Shown one piece after another: positions 19,578 to 27,995 of a stretch of DNA of 64,000 nucleotides (position 1 is its first letter; every line of letters starts with the position of its first letter). The position numbers and the translations under genes are program-made. The notes under the pieces are model-generated. The model was not told the origin of the DNA. It saw only the letters and a program-made list of their open reading frames with translations, and searched no databases. Source of the stretch: Neptuniibacter victor (GTDB lineage: Bacteria; Pseudomonadota; Gammaproteobacteria; Pseudomonadales; Balneatricaceae); contig AP025763.1 of assembly GCA_027943745.1 (NCBI GenBank), forward strand, positions 3,162,001 to 3,226,000, read 5' to 3'.

Positions 19578-19600
19578 CGCGGCTCCATAGTGGAGCCGCG
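19578..19600. other. GC-rich hairpin between petC and sspA
   Basis: CGCGGCTCCA-TAG-TGGAGCCGCG, a 10-bp perfect stem with a 3-base loop, in the 82-bp gap. No T-tract follows on either strand. A TATAAT hexamer (minus strand, near 19615) just upstream could serve an sspA promoter. The hairpin may stabilise transcript ends or attenuate, but that is inference. Confidence 0.5.
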
Positions 19601-19631
19601 CAAGAAACGATGTGATTATATCACAACGTTA

Positions 19632-20405
19632 TTAGTGTATATCTCTCCAGAACTCTTTCTTCAACGCATAAGCTAGGAAGAAGAACAAGAACAGGAAGAT
19701 TAATACATATGTACCAATACGCTGAGAGTCTAATTTAGACGGCTCGCCCATGTACACCATAAAGTTCACAAGATCATAAACAACCTTATCGAACTCTTCT
19801 GGTGAAAGCTCACCACTACCCTTCACAACATTAGAGCAGTTATTCAATGGCGTATTAGTTAATGGATCGATATCACCACCACGCATACCGTTAGCGTGCA
19901 TATCATCCCAAGAACAACTTGCCGTAACAACACCCTGAAGAGGGCCTAGTACGTTTGGCATACCTACATCTTTAAATACTGCGTTATTCACGCCCCAAGG
20001 ACGAGAATCATCAGCATAGAAGCTACGTAGGTATGTATACAACCAATCACCACCACGAAGGCGCGCTTCAAGCGTAAGATCTGGCGGAGGGTTACCAAAC
20101 CACTTGCCAGCATCAGCTTTAGTCATCGCAATCGTCATCTGCTCACCGACTTTCTGATCATTAAAGATCATATTTTCAGCAACAATCTCTGGGTTCATAC
20201 CCAAATCTATTGCTGCACGCTCATAACGCTGATATTCAGCAGAGTGACAGCCTAAGCAGTAGTTAACAAATGTTTGCATACCACGTTGTAAAGAAGGCTG
20301 ATTCTTTAAATCAACATCCATATCATCAAGGTGGCCCTTAGAACCTGCAGCACCTGCTGCCAATGGCAGCACTGCTACTACTAATGCAATCAAAAACTTT
20401 TTCAT
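19632..20405 (-). CDS. petC: Cytochrome c1 subunit of the bc1 complex
   Basis: Membrane-anchored c-type cytochrome that passes electrons from the Rieske protein to soluble cytochrome c. The 257 aa have a Sec signal peptide (about 1-20), the haem motif CLGCH at 50-54, axial-ligand region MPNVLGPLQGV, and a C-terminal membrane anchor at about 231-250. Its ATG abuts the petB stop by one base. Third gene of petABC. Confidence 0.97.
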   Translation of the reverse strand: MKKFLIALVVAVLPLAAGAAGSKGHLDDMDVDLKNQPSLQRGMQTFVNYCLGCHSAEYQRYERAAIDLGMNPEIVAENMIFNDQKVGEQMTIAMTKADAGKWFGNPPPDLTLEARLRGGDWLYTYLRSFYADDSRPWGVNNAVFKDVGMPNVLGPLQGVVTASCSWDDMHANGMRGGDIDPLTNTPLNNCSNVVKGSGELSPEEFDKVVYDLVNFMVYMGEPSKLDSQRIGTYVLIFLFLFFFLAYALKKEFWRDIH

Positions 20406-21652
20406 TAGCCTGTAACCCTTTCTGGAACTGGTTTAGTGCTTTCCATTTTGGTGTAGAACGGCATAGCAAAGAAGTACAAGAAGTACAGCGCAGTACAGAT
20501 CTGAGCCATAATTGTACGTTCAGGGCTAGAAGCCACAACACCAAGGTAACCCAAGATCACAAAGCTAATGCAGAAGATTACTAACATAACCTTACTGATC
20601 ATGCCTTTGTAACGAATAGATTTAACAGGGCTACGGTCCAACCAAGGTAGGACAAACAGAATAGCGATCGCACCACCCATCACAACAACACCCGGGAACT
20701 GAGAACCGAACAAAGGTGGAATTGCACGCAACATTGCATAGAAAGGCGTGAAATACCAAACCGGCGCTATATGATCAGGCGTTTTCAGCGGGTTAGCAGG
20801 CTCAAAGTTTGGCGCTTCAATCAAATAACCACCGCCTTCAGGGACGAAGAAGACAACAGCACAGAAGACAAACAAGAATACAACCACACCCACAATATCT
20901 TTAACAGAGTAGTAAGGGTGGAATGGGATACCGTCTAGAGGTACGCCGTTCTCATCTTTGTTTTCTTTGATCTCAATACCGTCAGGGTTGTTAGAACCCA
21001 CTTCATGCAGTGCAATAATGTGCAATACAACCAACGCAAGAAGAACGATTGGAAGCGCAACAACATGCAAAGAGAAGAAACGGTTTAGCGTAATACCAGA
21101 AATTAGGTAATCACCACGGATCCACTCTGCAAGGTCAGGACCAACAAATGGCACAGCCTGGAACAGAGATACAATTACCTGAGCACCCCAGTAAGACATC
21201 TGGCCCCAAGGTAGCAAGTACCCCATGAAAGCTTCAGCCATAAGCGCTAGGTAGATTGTCATACCGAACAACCAAACCAATTCACGTGGTTTGCGGTAAG
21301 ATCCATACATCATGCCACGAAGCATGTGTAGATAAACAACTACGAAGAATGCAGACGCACCCGTTGAATGCATATAACGCAGCAACCAACCATATTCGAC
21401 GTCACGCATGATGTACTCAATCGACGCAAACGCACCTTCCGCGGAAGGGTTGTAAGACATCGTCAACCAAATACCTGTTAGCAGCTGGTTTACAAGAACC
21501 AACAATGCCAATGAACCAAAGAAATACCAGAAGTTAAAGTTCTTTGGTGCGTAATATTTTGAAAGGTGATCTTCCCACATCGCCGTAGCTGGGAAACGAT
21601 CATCAATCCAACCCATGATACCTGGGTTACCTTTATTGCGAGAACCAGCCAT
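20405..21652 (-). CDS. petB: Cytochrome b subunit of the bc1 complex
   Basis: Membrane subunit with two b haems that oxidises ubiquinol. It has 415 aa and about eight membrane helices. Visible signatures are GWLLRYMHSTGASAFFVVVYLHMLRG and the matching second histidine pair in SLHVVALPIVLLALVVLHIIALHEVGSNNPDG, plus the Qo-site motif PVWYFTPFYAML (PEWY-like, with V in place of E). It overlaps petA by one base. Confidence 0.97.
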   Translation of the reverse strand: MAGSRNKGNPGIMGWIDDRFPATAMWEDHLSKYYAPKNFNFWYFFGSLALLVLVNQLLTGIWLTMSYNPSAEGAFASIEYIMRDVEYGWLLRYMHSTGASAFFVVVYLHMLRGMMYGSYRKPRELVWLFGMTIYLALMAEAFMGYLLPWGQMSYWGAQVIVSLFQAVPFVGPDLAEWIRGDYLISGITLNRFFSLHVVALPIVLLALVVLHIIALHEVGSNNPDGIEIKENKDENGVPLDGIPFHPYYSVKDIVGVVVFLFVFCAVVFFVPEGGGYLIEAPNFEPANPLKTPDHIAPVWYFTPFYAMLRAIPPLFGSQFPGVVVMGGAIAILFVLPWLDRSPVKSIRYKGMISKVMLVIFCISFVILGYLGVVASSPERTIMAQICTALYFLYFFAMPFYTKMESTKPVPERVTG

Positions 21653-22248
21653 TATGCACTCTCCTGATCTACGCCAACGATGATCACGTTATCACTAGCA
21701 TAGTGATGCGGTGGAATCACAAGGTTACTTGGAGCCGGGGAGCCATTCATTACACGACCTGAAAGGTCAAAACGAGAACCATGGCATGGGCAGTAATATC
21801 CACCAACCCAATCAGGACCAAGATCAGCAGGCGCTAATTCTGGACGATGCGTAGGTGAACAACCTAAATGCGTACAAATACCCACCAACACAGTAATATC
21901 ATCACGTATAGAACGCGCAGGCGTCTGCGGGATGTATTCAGGCTGCTGTGCAGTATTTTCAGAATTTGGATCTTGCAGATTATCTAGCTTAGCTAAGTCC
22001 GCTAAGTTTTCTTCGCTACGGCGAAGAACCCATACCGGCTTACCACGCCAACTAACAACCATCTGCTGACCAGCTTCAAGTTTGGTAATATCTACCTTGA
22101 CAGGTGCACCGGCAGTTCTTGCCTTTGCACTCGGCGTCCAGGAAGCTACGAATGGGACAGCTGCTCCTACAGCACCAACCGCACCAACTGCGGATGTAGC
22201 ACCGATTAGGAGACGGCGCCGACCCTTATTCACGCCATCATTGCTCAT
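21652..22248 (-). CDS. petA: Rieske iron-sulfur subunit of the bc1 complex
   Basis: 2Fe-2S protein of the bc1 complex on the periplasmic face. The twin-arginine signal GRRRLLIG is at about 9-16, with the membrane anchor after it. The cluster ligands are in CTHLGC (Cys125, His127, Cys130) and CPCHG (Cys153, Cys155, His156). The length of 198 aa is normal. It is first in petABC, with a good promoter upstream. Confidence 0.97.
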   Translation of the reverse strand: MSNDGVNKGRRRLLIGATSAVGAVGAVGAAVPFVASWTPSAKARTAGAPVKVDITKLEAGQQMVVSWRGKPVWVLRRSEENLADLAKLDNLQDPNSENTAQQPEYIPQTPARSIRDDITVLVGICTHLGCSPTHRPELAPADLGPDWVGGYYCPCHGSRFDLSGRVMNGSPAPSNLVIPPHHYASDNVIIVGVDQESA

Positions 22249-22359
22249 TAAGACTATCTCCCCTCAATCGACCTTATTTTGTATTTCCGCAGGTGCAGAA
22301 ATACTCTGGCCGCTAAGAATTATAAAACTATGGAAACATGTATCTTTAAAATGGCCCAA

Positions 22360-22388
22360 ATAGTAATGAAAACACCCCTTTTTTACAA
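22360..22388 (-). promoter_or_regulatory. Candidate sigma70 promoter of petABC
   Basis: Minus strand -35 TTGTAA (22388-22383), 17-bp spacer, -10 TACTAT (22365-22360), leaving a leader of about 105 nt before petA. The remaining gap up to the rpsI terminator shows nothing else clear. Confidence 0.6.
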
Positions 22389-22443
22389 GGTGAATTACTG
22401 TTTTTCGGGGCATCTTAGGCCAAAGTATTGACTTAGTGCAGCG

Positions 22444-22486
22444 CAAAAAAAACGCCCATCCCAAAAATGAGATAGACGTCTTTTTC
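22444..22486 (-). terminator. Terminator after rpsI
   Basis: On the minus strand a 14-bp stem with a few G-T pairs (AAGACGTCTATCTC with GGGATGGGCGTTTT), loop ATTTTTG, then a run of eight T residues. It lies about 30 bp after the rpsI stop. Confidence 0.88.
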
Positions 22487-22514
22487 GAATTCGAATTTCC
22501 GAAGAAAAATCGAA

Positions 22515-22907
22515 TTAACGTTTTGAGAACTGTGGTTTCTTACGTGCTTTACGTAGACCAACTTTCTTACGTTCAACCATACGAGCGTCACGAGTAACGT
22601 AACCTGCTTCGCGTAGTGCTGGACGTAGAGTCTCATCAAAAACCATCAACGCACGAGTAATACCGTGACGAATAGCACCTGCTTGACCGAAGCCGCCGCC
22701 GCCTTTAACTGTAACAACAACATCAAAAGACTCAGTGTTGTTTGTTAATTCTAGTGGCTGACGCACGATCATGCGAGCAGTTTCACGACCGAAGTAATCT
22801 TCGATTGTGCGGTTATTAATAGTGATAACACCTGTACCTGGACGTAGGAAAACACGTGCAGCAGACGTTTTACGACGACCTGTACCGTAATACTGTGTAG
22901 TAGACAT
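22515..22907 (-). CDS. rpsI: 30S ribosomal protein S9
   Basis: Small-subunit protein whose C-terminal tail reaches the P site. The 130 aa include the N-terminal [18 protein letters not shown], a central [19 protein letters not shown] and the basic C-terminus [18 protein letters not shown] ending in the conserved SKR. It is co-transcribed with rplM, 14 bp upstream. Confidence 0.99.
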   Translation of the reverse strand: MSTTQYYGTGRRKTSAARVFLRPGTGVITINNRTIEDYFGRETARMIVRQPLELTNNTESFDVVVTVKGGGGFGQAGAIRHGITRALMVFDETLRPALREAGYVTRDARMVERKKVGLRKARKKPQFSKR

Positions 22908-22921
22908 ATTATTCCTTCCCC

Positions 22922-23350
22922 TTAGACGTTCAATTCTTTAGGCTGCTGAGCCTGATGCGGATGTTCTGCACCAGCATATACTTTCAGCTTCGTGTACATA
23001 GCGCGACCCAATGGGCCTTTTGGAAGCATGCCTTTAACAGCAAGTTCAATAGTGCGCGTAGGGAAAGTTTCAACCATCTTTTCGAAAGATGCTTCTTTCA
23101 AGCCACCTGGGAAACCAGTGTGGTGATAGTAAGTTTTATCTTGACGCTTGTTACCAGTAACGCCTACTTTTTCAGCGTTGATAACTACAATGTAGTCACC
23201 AGTATCAACATGCGGAGTGTAAACTGGCTTATGCTTACCGCGTAGACGGCGTGCAATTTCAGTAGCCAGACGACCCAGAGTTTTACCTTCTGCGTCAACA
23301 ACGTACCAGTCGCGTTTTACTTCGGCTGGCTTAGCGACGAATGTTTTCAT
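22922..23350 (-). CDS. rplM: 50S ribosomal protein L13
   Basis: Early-assembly large-subunit protein of 142 aa. Signatures are [38 protein letters not shown] and [20 protein letters not shown]. In E. coli L13 represses its own mRNA leader; a 5' leader of about 135 nt is predicted here, but no conserved structure could be confirmed by eye. Confidence 0.99.
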   Translation of the reverse strand: MKTFVAKPAEVKRDWYVVDAEGKTLGRLATEIARRLRGKHKPVYTPHVDTGDYIVVINAEKVGVTGNKRQDKTYYHHTGFPGGLKEASFEKMVETFPTRTIELAVKGMLPKGPLGRAMYTKLKVYAGAEHPHQAQQPKELNV

Positions 23351-23492
23351 CTGTATAGCCTTTCAACTTGGCTCAGATCTCGTGATTACTTACGCAACAC
23401 CGACCTGACTTATAATTATTTGTTGCCGATTTAATGCCTCGACAACTCGCTTTAGCCCAAAATTTAAGCAGCACCTAAACTTTGGAGCGCGC

Positions 23493-23521
23493 ATTATATA
23501 TATCGCCCAGAACAACCGCAA
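23493..23521 (-). promoter_or_regulatory. sigma70 promoter of rplM-rpsI
   Basis: Minus strand -35 TTGCGG (23521-23516), 17-bp spacer, consensus -10 TATAAT (23498-23493) followed by a GCGCGC discriminator. A GC-rich discriminator is typical of stringently controlled ribosomal promoters (family knowledge). Confidence 0.8.
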
Positions 23522-23617
23522 GCATTGATATGGTTATTAACCATATTTATAGACGGGAATTTGTCCAGCCTGTAAAAGAGGCATCTGCAGAATAAAGCAC
23601 TTTAGAAAGAGGCCAGC

Positions 23618-23968
23618 TGTGGGAGGGGCCACTGGCCGCGATTCTTTTGATTCTTTTATATCCACACCCCAAACCATCGCCGTGAGTCGCGCCTCCTACA
23701 AAGCACAACATTTCAAATCCCTACCAATCTTGTGGGAGGGGCCACTGGCCGCGATGTTTTTTGATTCTTTTAATTCCAACCCCAAAACCTCGCCGCGAGT
23801 CGCACCTCCTACAAAGCACAATATTTCAAATCCCTGCCAATCTTGTGGGAGGGGCCACTGGCCGCGATTCTTTTTGATTCTTTTAATTCCAATCCCAAAA
23901 CCTCGCCGCGGGTCACGCCTCCCACAAAAAACCAAACAAACCTATCGCCGAGAGTCGTACTTCCTACA
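23618..23968. repeat. Three tandem inverted REP pairs, 113-bp period, plus one extra REP
   Basis: Forward REPs with head TGTGGGAGG and hairpin GGCCACTGGCC start at 23618, 23731 and 23844, exactly 113 bp apart. Each is followed after an AT-rich spacer of about 35 bp by an inverted REP ending in GCCTCCTACA or GCCTCCCACA (23676-23700, 23790-23813, 23903-23926). A further degenerate inverted copy is at 23945-23968. The design is that of BIME/REPIN elements. It lies in the otherwise empty gap between the rplM promoter and the 3' end of zapE. Confidence 0.92.
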
Positions 23969-23985
23969 GAAACAGCAGATACAAA

Positions 23986-24012
23986 AAATGCGCCACTTAG
24001 GCGCATTTTTAA
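23986..24012. terminator. Bidirectional terminator downstream of zapE
   Basis: AAATGCGCC-ACTTA-GGCGCATTT with T runs on both strands, 17 bp beyond the zapE stop. It would stop zapE transcription (minus) and any plus-strand transcript from the REP region. Confidence 0.85.
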
Positions 24013-24028
24013 TAACAATCCAGCTGAA

Positions 24029-25138
24029 TTAAGCTCTATGAGCTCTCGCTAGATACTCATGAGATTGCATCTCTAGTAAGCGACTTTGGGTACGCTCAAT
24101 TTCAAACTCTAAACGACCTTCCGTATAGATCTCATGAATTGGTTTCTCAGCACTCAAGATCAACTTCACACCGCTGTCGTAAAACTCATCAACCATATTA
24201 ATGAAACGTCGTGCGGCATCATCATTGCTACGACCTAGCTGTGGCACATTACCCACCATCACCGCATGGAAGATCTTAGCAAGTTCAATGTAATCATTTT
24301 GTGAACGCGGCCCTTCACATAAATCTGTGAAATCAAACCAAACAACATCTTCACAGCAACGGCGAGTTTTCATATCACGCCCGTTGATATCCAGAACCTC
24401 AGCCTCGACCACCTCTTCCAAGTCAGGCGCTAAGCTTTCAAAGCTTCGATTTAGACTCTCATCAGCCTTTTCATCTAATGGATAGTGGTAAAGCTCCGCC
24501 TGCTCCAATGCACGCAAACGGTAATCGACACCGCCATCAACATTAATAACATCGGTATAGCGATTCAGCATATCGATAGCAGGCAAGAAGCGAGCACGCT
24601 GCAAACCATCTTTATACAAACCATCCGGCACAATGTTTGACGTCGCCACCAACGCAACACCGTTATTGAACAGCTCTTGCAACAAGCTACTCAAAATCAT
24701 TGCATCCGTAATATCGGTTACAAAGAACTCATCAAAACAGATGATCCGAGTTTCACTGGCATATTTCTTACCAATCTCGACCAACGGATTCGCCGTACCA
24801 TCAAGCTCTTTCAGCTCTTTGTGCACGCGCTGCATAAAACGGTGAAAATGCGTACGCATTTTTTGTTCAAAAGGAAGACTGTCATAAAACGTATCCATTA
24901 GATAGGTCTTACCACGTCCAACACCACCCCAGAAATACAAACCTTTAATAGGCTCTTCTACCTCAGGCTTCTTCAGCTTGCTCTTCAAGCGCCCCATCAA
25001 TCCGGCTTTGGGCGTTTCTTTTTTAGCCACTAAGTCATCATAAAGGCGCTGTAGATTTTCTACCGCCATCTCCTGTGCAGGATCATAGGAGAAATCTTCA
25101 CGCTGAAGGTCAACTTTGTATCTTTCTAATGGAGTCAT
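24029..25138 (-). CDS. zapE: Cell division AFG1-like ATPase ZapE
   Basis: AAA-type P-loop ATPase related to mitochondrial Afg1/LACE1; in E. coli it associates with the Z ring under stress. The 369 aa have Walker A GGVGRGKT at 71-78, RTHFHRFMQRVH soon after, Walker B IICFDEFFVTDITDAM, and the sensor-like VATSNIVPDGLYKDGLQR. It lies near rplM as in other gammaproteobacteria. Confidence 0.95.
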   Translation of the reverse strand: MTPLERYKVDLQREDFSYDPAQEMAVENLQRLYDDLVAKKETPKAGLMGRLKSKLKKPEVEEPIKGLYFWGGVGRGKTYLMDTFYDSLPFEQKMRTHFHRFMQRVHKELKELDGTANPLVEIGKKYASETRIICFDEFFVTDITDAMILSSLLQELFNNGVALVATSNIVPDGLYKDGLQRARFLPAIDMLNRYTDVINVDGGVDYRLRALEQAELYHYPLDEKADESLNRSFESLAPDLEEVVEAEVLDINGRDMKTRRCCEDVVWFDFTDLCEGPRSQNDYIELAKIFHAVMVGNVPQLGRSNDDAARRFINMVDEFYDSGVKLILSAEKPIHEIYTEGRLEFEIERTQSRLLEMQSHEYLARAHRA

Positions 25139-25265
25139 GTGTGCTTGCCAATCTGTCTAGGTTTCAACCAGCGCGAACTTTACCGGCGAACGCACTATTT
25201 AGCAAATGCAACATAAGGAGGGTATAACGTTAAAATAGACACAGAAAAAGCTAAACGCGTGCTAC

Positions 25266-25973
25266 TTACAGACCAATAAACGGCATCAACAACGGCAGCA
25301 TAAACGCGGTAAAAGCGCCGGTCATCGCCATCGCCAAACCACCAAAAGCACCAGCAACCATACCATATTCAAACGCAAAGGCAGTCCCCATAGCATGCGC
25401 ACCAACACCTAAAACAAACCCCTTCACGGATTCATCTTTAATAGCTAAAACTTTGTATACCAACGGCGCAATCAGACAACCCATCGCGCCTGTAATCAAC
25501 ACCAACCCCGCCGCCAAAGAGGGAAAACCACCAATCTTTTCCGCAATTGCGATAGCGATAGGCGAAGTAACCGACTTAGGCGCTAACGTAAGCAGAATTT
25601 CATCACTCAACCCAAACCAAGCTCCGATAGCGATCGCAGAAACTGAAGCCACGATAGCCCCCGAGATACAACCAACAAGTAGCGGCACCAGTAAACGCTT
25701 CACCGTCGCCAAATTATCATAAAGAGGAACCGCCAGAGCGACAACAGCAGGTCCTAATAATAGATGAATGTACCTCCCCCCCTCCATATAGGTTTCATAA
25801 TCTGTCTCGCTCAACTTCAACACGACAATAATTATCGAAAGAGAGACCAAAACAGGATGTAAAAACGGCGTTTTACCCGCCTTTACATTAATCCAAGAGG
25901 CCACAAGAAAAACCGCCAGCGTTACGACCAACCAAAGAACCGGAAAGGCTTGAAAATGATCCCACAACATCAT
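25266..25973 (-). CDS. lrgB: LrgB/CidB-family membrane protein
   Basis: Polytopic membrane protein of 235 aa with about six to seven hydrophobic segments. Signatures are LLGPAVVALAVPLY and LAPKSVTSPIAIAIAEKIGG, with GAHAMGTAFAFE near the end. Members were first linked to murein hydrolase control in Staphylococcus; other work ties them to export of glycolate, pyruvate or similar overflow products. Its ATG overlaps the lrgA stop by four bases. No LytSR-type regulator is adjacent. Confidence 0.9.
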   Translation of the reverse strand: MMLWDHFQAFPVLWLVVTLAVFLVASWINVKAGKTPFLHPVLVSLSIIIVVLKLSETDYETYMEGGRYIHLLLGPAVVALAVPLYDNLATVKRLLVPLLVGCISGAIVASVSAIAIGAWFGLSDEILLTLAPKSVTSPIAIAIAEKIGGFPSLAAGLVLITGAMGCLIAPLVYKVLAIKDESVKGFVLGVGAHAMGTAFAFEYGMVAGAFGGLAMAMTGAFTAFMLPLLMPFIGL

Positions 25974-26344
25974 TCACCATCCTCACTCAGCTTCTCTTTT
26001 GACATCAGCTTCAGCAGCCCAGCAACAACAAACATCGTCACTAAGGTACTAATAAACAAAGCAATCAAAAGCTGCCCCCAATACTCAGAAAGGACACCAA
26101 AGTGCGTCATCAAACCTACACCCGCAGGGACTAATAACAACGGCAACACTTTAAGCAGCCCCTCACTCGACAGCCGTAACCCTTCTGGCACCTTCCCTAT
26201 AACTATCAACCCCACAAGAAGAACCACCATTCCCACGACCGACCCCGGTATTGGCACAGCAAAAAACGTAACTAACAGCTCCCCAACCAACTGACAGCAC
26301 AACAGTATTAAAAAACCAGAAACCATAACTCTCCAGCAATACAA
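25970..26344 (-). CDS. lrgA: LrgA/CidA-family holin-like membrane protein
   Basis: Small membrane protein of 124 aa with four hydrophobic segments, including the family core LCCQLVGELLVTFFAVPIPGSVVGMVVLL. It is the usual partner of LrgB and is translationally coupled to it here. Substrate and role in this organism are not visible in the sequence. The gene follows the TMEM165-family gene by nine bases and may share its transcript. Confidence 0.9.
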   Translation of the reverse strand: MYCWRVMVSGFLILLCCQLVGELLVTFFAVPIPGSVVGMVVLLVGLIVIGKVPEGLRLSSEGLLKVLPLLLVPAGVGLMTHFGVLSEYWGQLLIALFISTLVTMFVVAGLLKLMSKEKLSEDGE

Positions 26345-26353
26345 TGCAAAAAA

Positions 26354-26953
26354 CTAAAAAACAACGATGTATAACTGCCAAAAAGCGATTAACGAAAAGA
26401 CAATAAAAAGAACACCTGCTCCTCGATGTATCCATTTAATCGAAACTTTTTGTAACAGCAATTGACCAAACCACACCCCAAGCAGGGAGGTTAACCCTAA
26501 TGCTAACGTTCCCGCTAACCAAACAATGCCCGCCTGCTCTACTGCAGCCATGCCCGCAACAGCCAGTTGAGTTTTATCACCTAGCTCTGCAAAAAAAATC
26601 AGTACAAATACGGAGACAAGTAGATGCTTACCAACTTTTGGCACAATATCTTCATCTTCCGCCTCAATCCTAAAAGACTGAATACCAAAAACAAAAAACA
26701 AAAGCCCCACAACAGCCAAGATCACCGCACTTGGTAGATAAGCATTAATTGCTGCACCAAACACAACCGCAACAGCATTCAATACAGCAAACGCAAAAAG
26801 ACTACCCAACAGCACAGGAAGAGGACGATACCGAGCAGACAGCGTCATACAAACCAACTGACTCTTATCACCAAACTCGGCTAAAAAAACTAACAAGAAA
26901 ACCTTCACAAAAGGCTCTATAAATTCCATAGAAACACACGTTTCAATATTCAC
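26354..26953 (-). CDS. TMEM165/GDT1 (UPF0016) family cation transporter
   Basis: Membrane protein of 199 aa built from two homologous halves, each with the family ExGD(K/R)(S/T) motif: AEFGDKSQL near residue 20-28 and AELGDKTQL near 121-129, with six membrane segments in all. Members export or exchange Mn2+ or Ca2+ for H+. In bacteria some act in Mn2+ resistance (MneA/Mnx type). No yybP-ykoY riboswitch was seen upstream. An inverted repeat lies in the divergent gap to galU. The first usable Met is followed by another at residue 8. Confidence 0.9.
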   Translation of the reverse strand: MNIETCVSMEFIEPFVKVFLLVFLAEFGDKSQLVCMTLSARYRPLPVLLGSLFAFAVLNAVAVVFGAAINAYLPSAVILAVVGLLFFVFGIQSFRIEAEDEDIVPKVGKHLLVSVFVLIFFAELGDKTQLAVAGMAAVEQAGIVWLAGTLALGLTSLLGVWFGQLLLQKVSIKWIHRGAGVLFIVFSLIAFWQLYIVVF

Positions 26954-26970
26954 AAGATTTGCGCAGCATA

Positions 26971-26991
26971 ATTATCCACCAAATGGATAAT
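26971..26991. promoter_or_regulatory. Inverted repeat in the divergent gap before galU (candidate operator)
   Basis: ATTATCCA-CCAAA-TGGATAAT: a perfect 8-bp dyad between the TMEM165-family gene (minus) and galU (plus), located 18 bp from the former and 60 bp from the latter. It has no T-tract, so an operator is more likely than a terminator. The protein that would bind is unknown. Confidence 0.45.
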
Positions 26992-27050
26992 AACCGGACC
27001 ATAATGCTATCATGTTAGCCAACCATTATATGCAGCCTGAGTCTTAATAA

Positions 27051-27935
27051 ATGCCATTAACCACAGCGATAATTCCAGTAGCAGGTCTAGGCACACGTGT
27101 ACTACCCGCCAGTAAAGCGATCCCTAAAGAGATGATGCCTGTAGTAGATAAACCCGTTATTCAACATGTTATTGAAGAAGCGGTAGCAGCAGGTATTACT
27201 GAGATTGTTCTAGTTACCCGTTCTGGAAAGTCATCCATCGAAGACCACTTCGGCTGCCATTATGAACTCGAAGCCGAATTAGCGCGCAAGGGCAAAAACG
27301 CTATTTTGGAATCAGTGCGTAATATAGTTCCAAACAATGTCACCATTACCGCAGTGCGACAACATAAAGCACTTGGACTCGGCCACGCAATTCTTTGCGG
27401 TGCTGCCGTTATCGGTGACAGCGATTTTGCAGTTTTACTGCCGGATATGCTGGTCAACAACCACGCTCAAAGTGCAACCGATCTGAGCACTATGGTGAAA
27501 GCCTATCAGGAAAGCGGCTTAGGTCAGATCATGGTTGAACCGGTCCCGATGGAACATGTAGATCGCTACGGTGTCGTTGACTGCTCTGGCATCGATGTAC
27601 AACCGGGCAGGTCTGCGAACATCGCACAAATGGTTGAAAAGCCACCGATCGATGAAGCGCCATCAAACCTAACAATCAATGGCCGCTACATTCTACCTGC
27701 TCGCATCATGGAACTTCTTAAAGATACCAAGCCAGGTGCAGGCGGTGAGATTCAACTCACCGATGCAATGGCTGACTTCCTTAAAGAGGGCACTTTACAA
27801 GCGTTCCACATGCAGGGCAAAACGTACGACTGCGGCAACAAAGCAGGATACCTGCAAGCCAATGTTATCTATGGCTTACAAAACCCTGAAACCGCAGATA
27901 GCTTAAAAGCATTTATTAAAGGATTGGAGCTTTAG
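27051..27935 (+). CDS. galU: UTP--glucose-1-phosphate uridylyltransferase
   Basis: Makes UDP-glucose from UTP and glucose-1-phosphate. The 294 aa contain the nucleotide-binding GLGTRVLPASKAIPKEMMPV at about 12-31, PVIQHVIEEAVAAGI, and PVPMEHVDRYGVVD. The C-terminal AGYLQANVIYGL matches family members. It is the first gene of an operon with pgi and a UDP-glucose-dehydrogenase-like gene, so it supplies the common precursor for surface polysaccharide. Confidence 0.97.
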   Translation: MPLTTAIIPVAGLGTRVLPASKAIPKEMMPVVDKPVIQHVIEEAVAAGITEIVLVTRSGKSSIEDHFGCHYELEAELARKGKNAILESVRNIVPNNVTITAVRQHKALGLGHAILCGAAVIGDSDFAVLLPDMLVNNHAQSATDLSTMVKAYQESGLGQIMVEPVPMEHVDRYGVVDCSGIDVQPGRSANIAQMVEKPPIDEAPSNLTINGRYILPARIMELLKDTKPGAGGEIQLTDAMADFLKEGTLQAFHMQGKTYDCGNKAGYLQANVIYGLQNPETADSLKAFIKGLEL

Positions 27936-27995
27936 TCAGATAGAAAATCACAGATGAGCATCAGATTAAGCACACAGCGAAAACAAGGAATCTTC

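Noticed and set aside
23351-23492. Structured autoregulatory leader for L13
   Set aside because: A leader of suitable length exists, but I could not recognise a conserved L13-binding structure by eye, so it is not listed.
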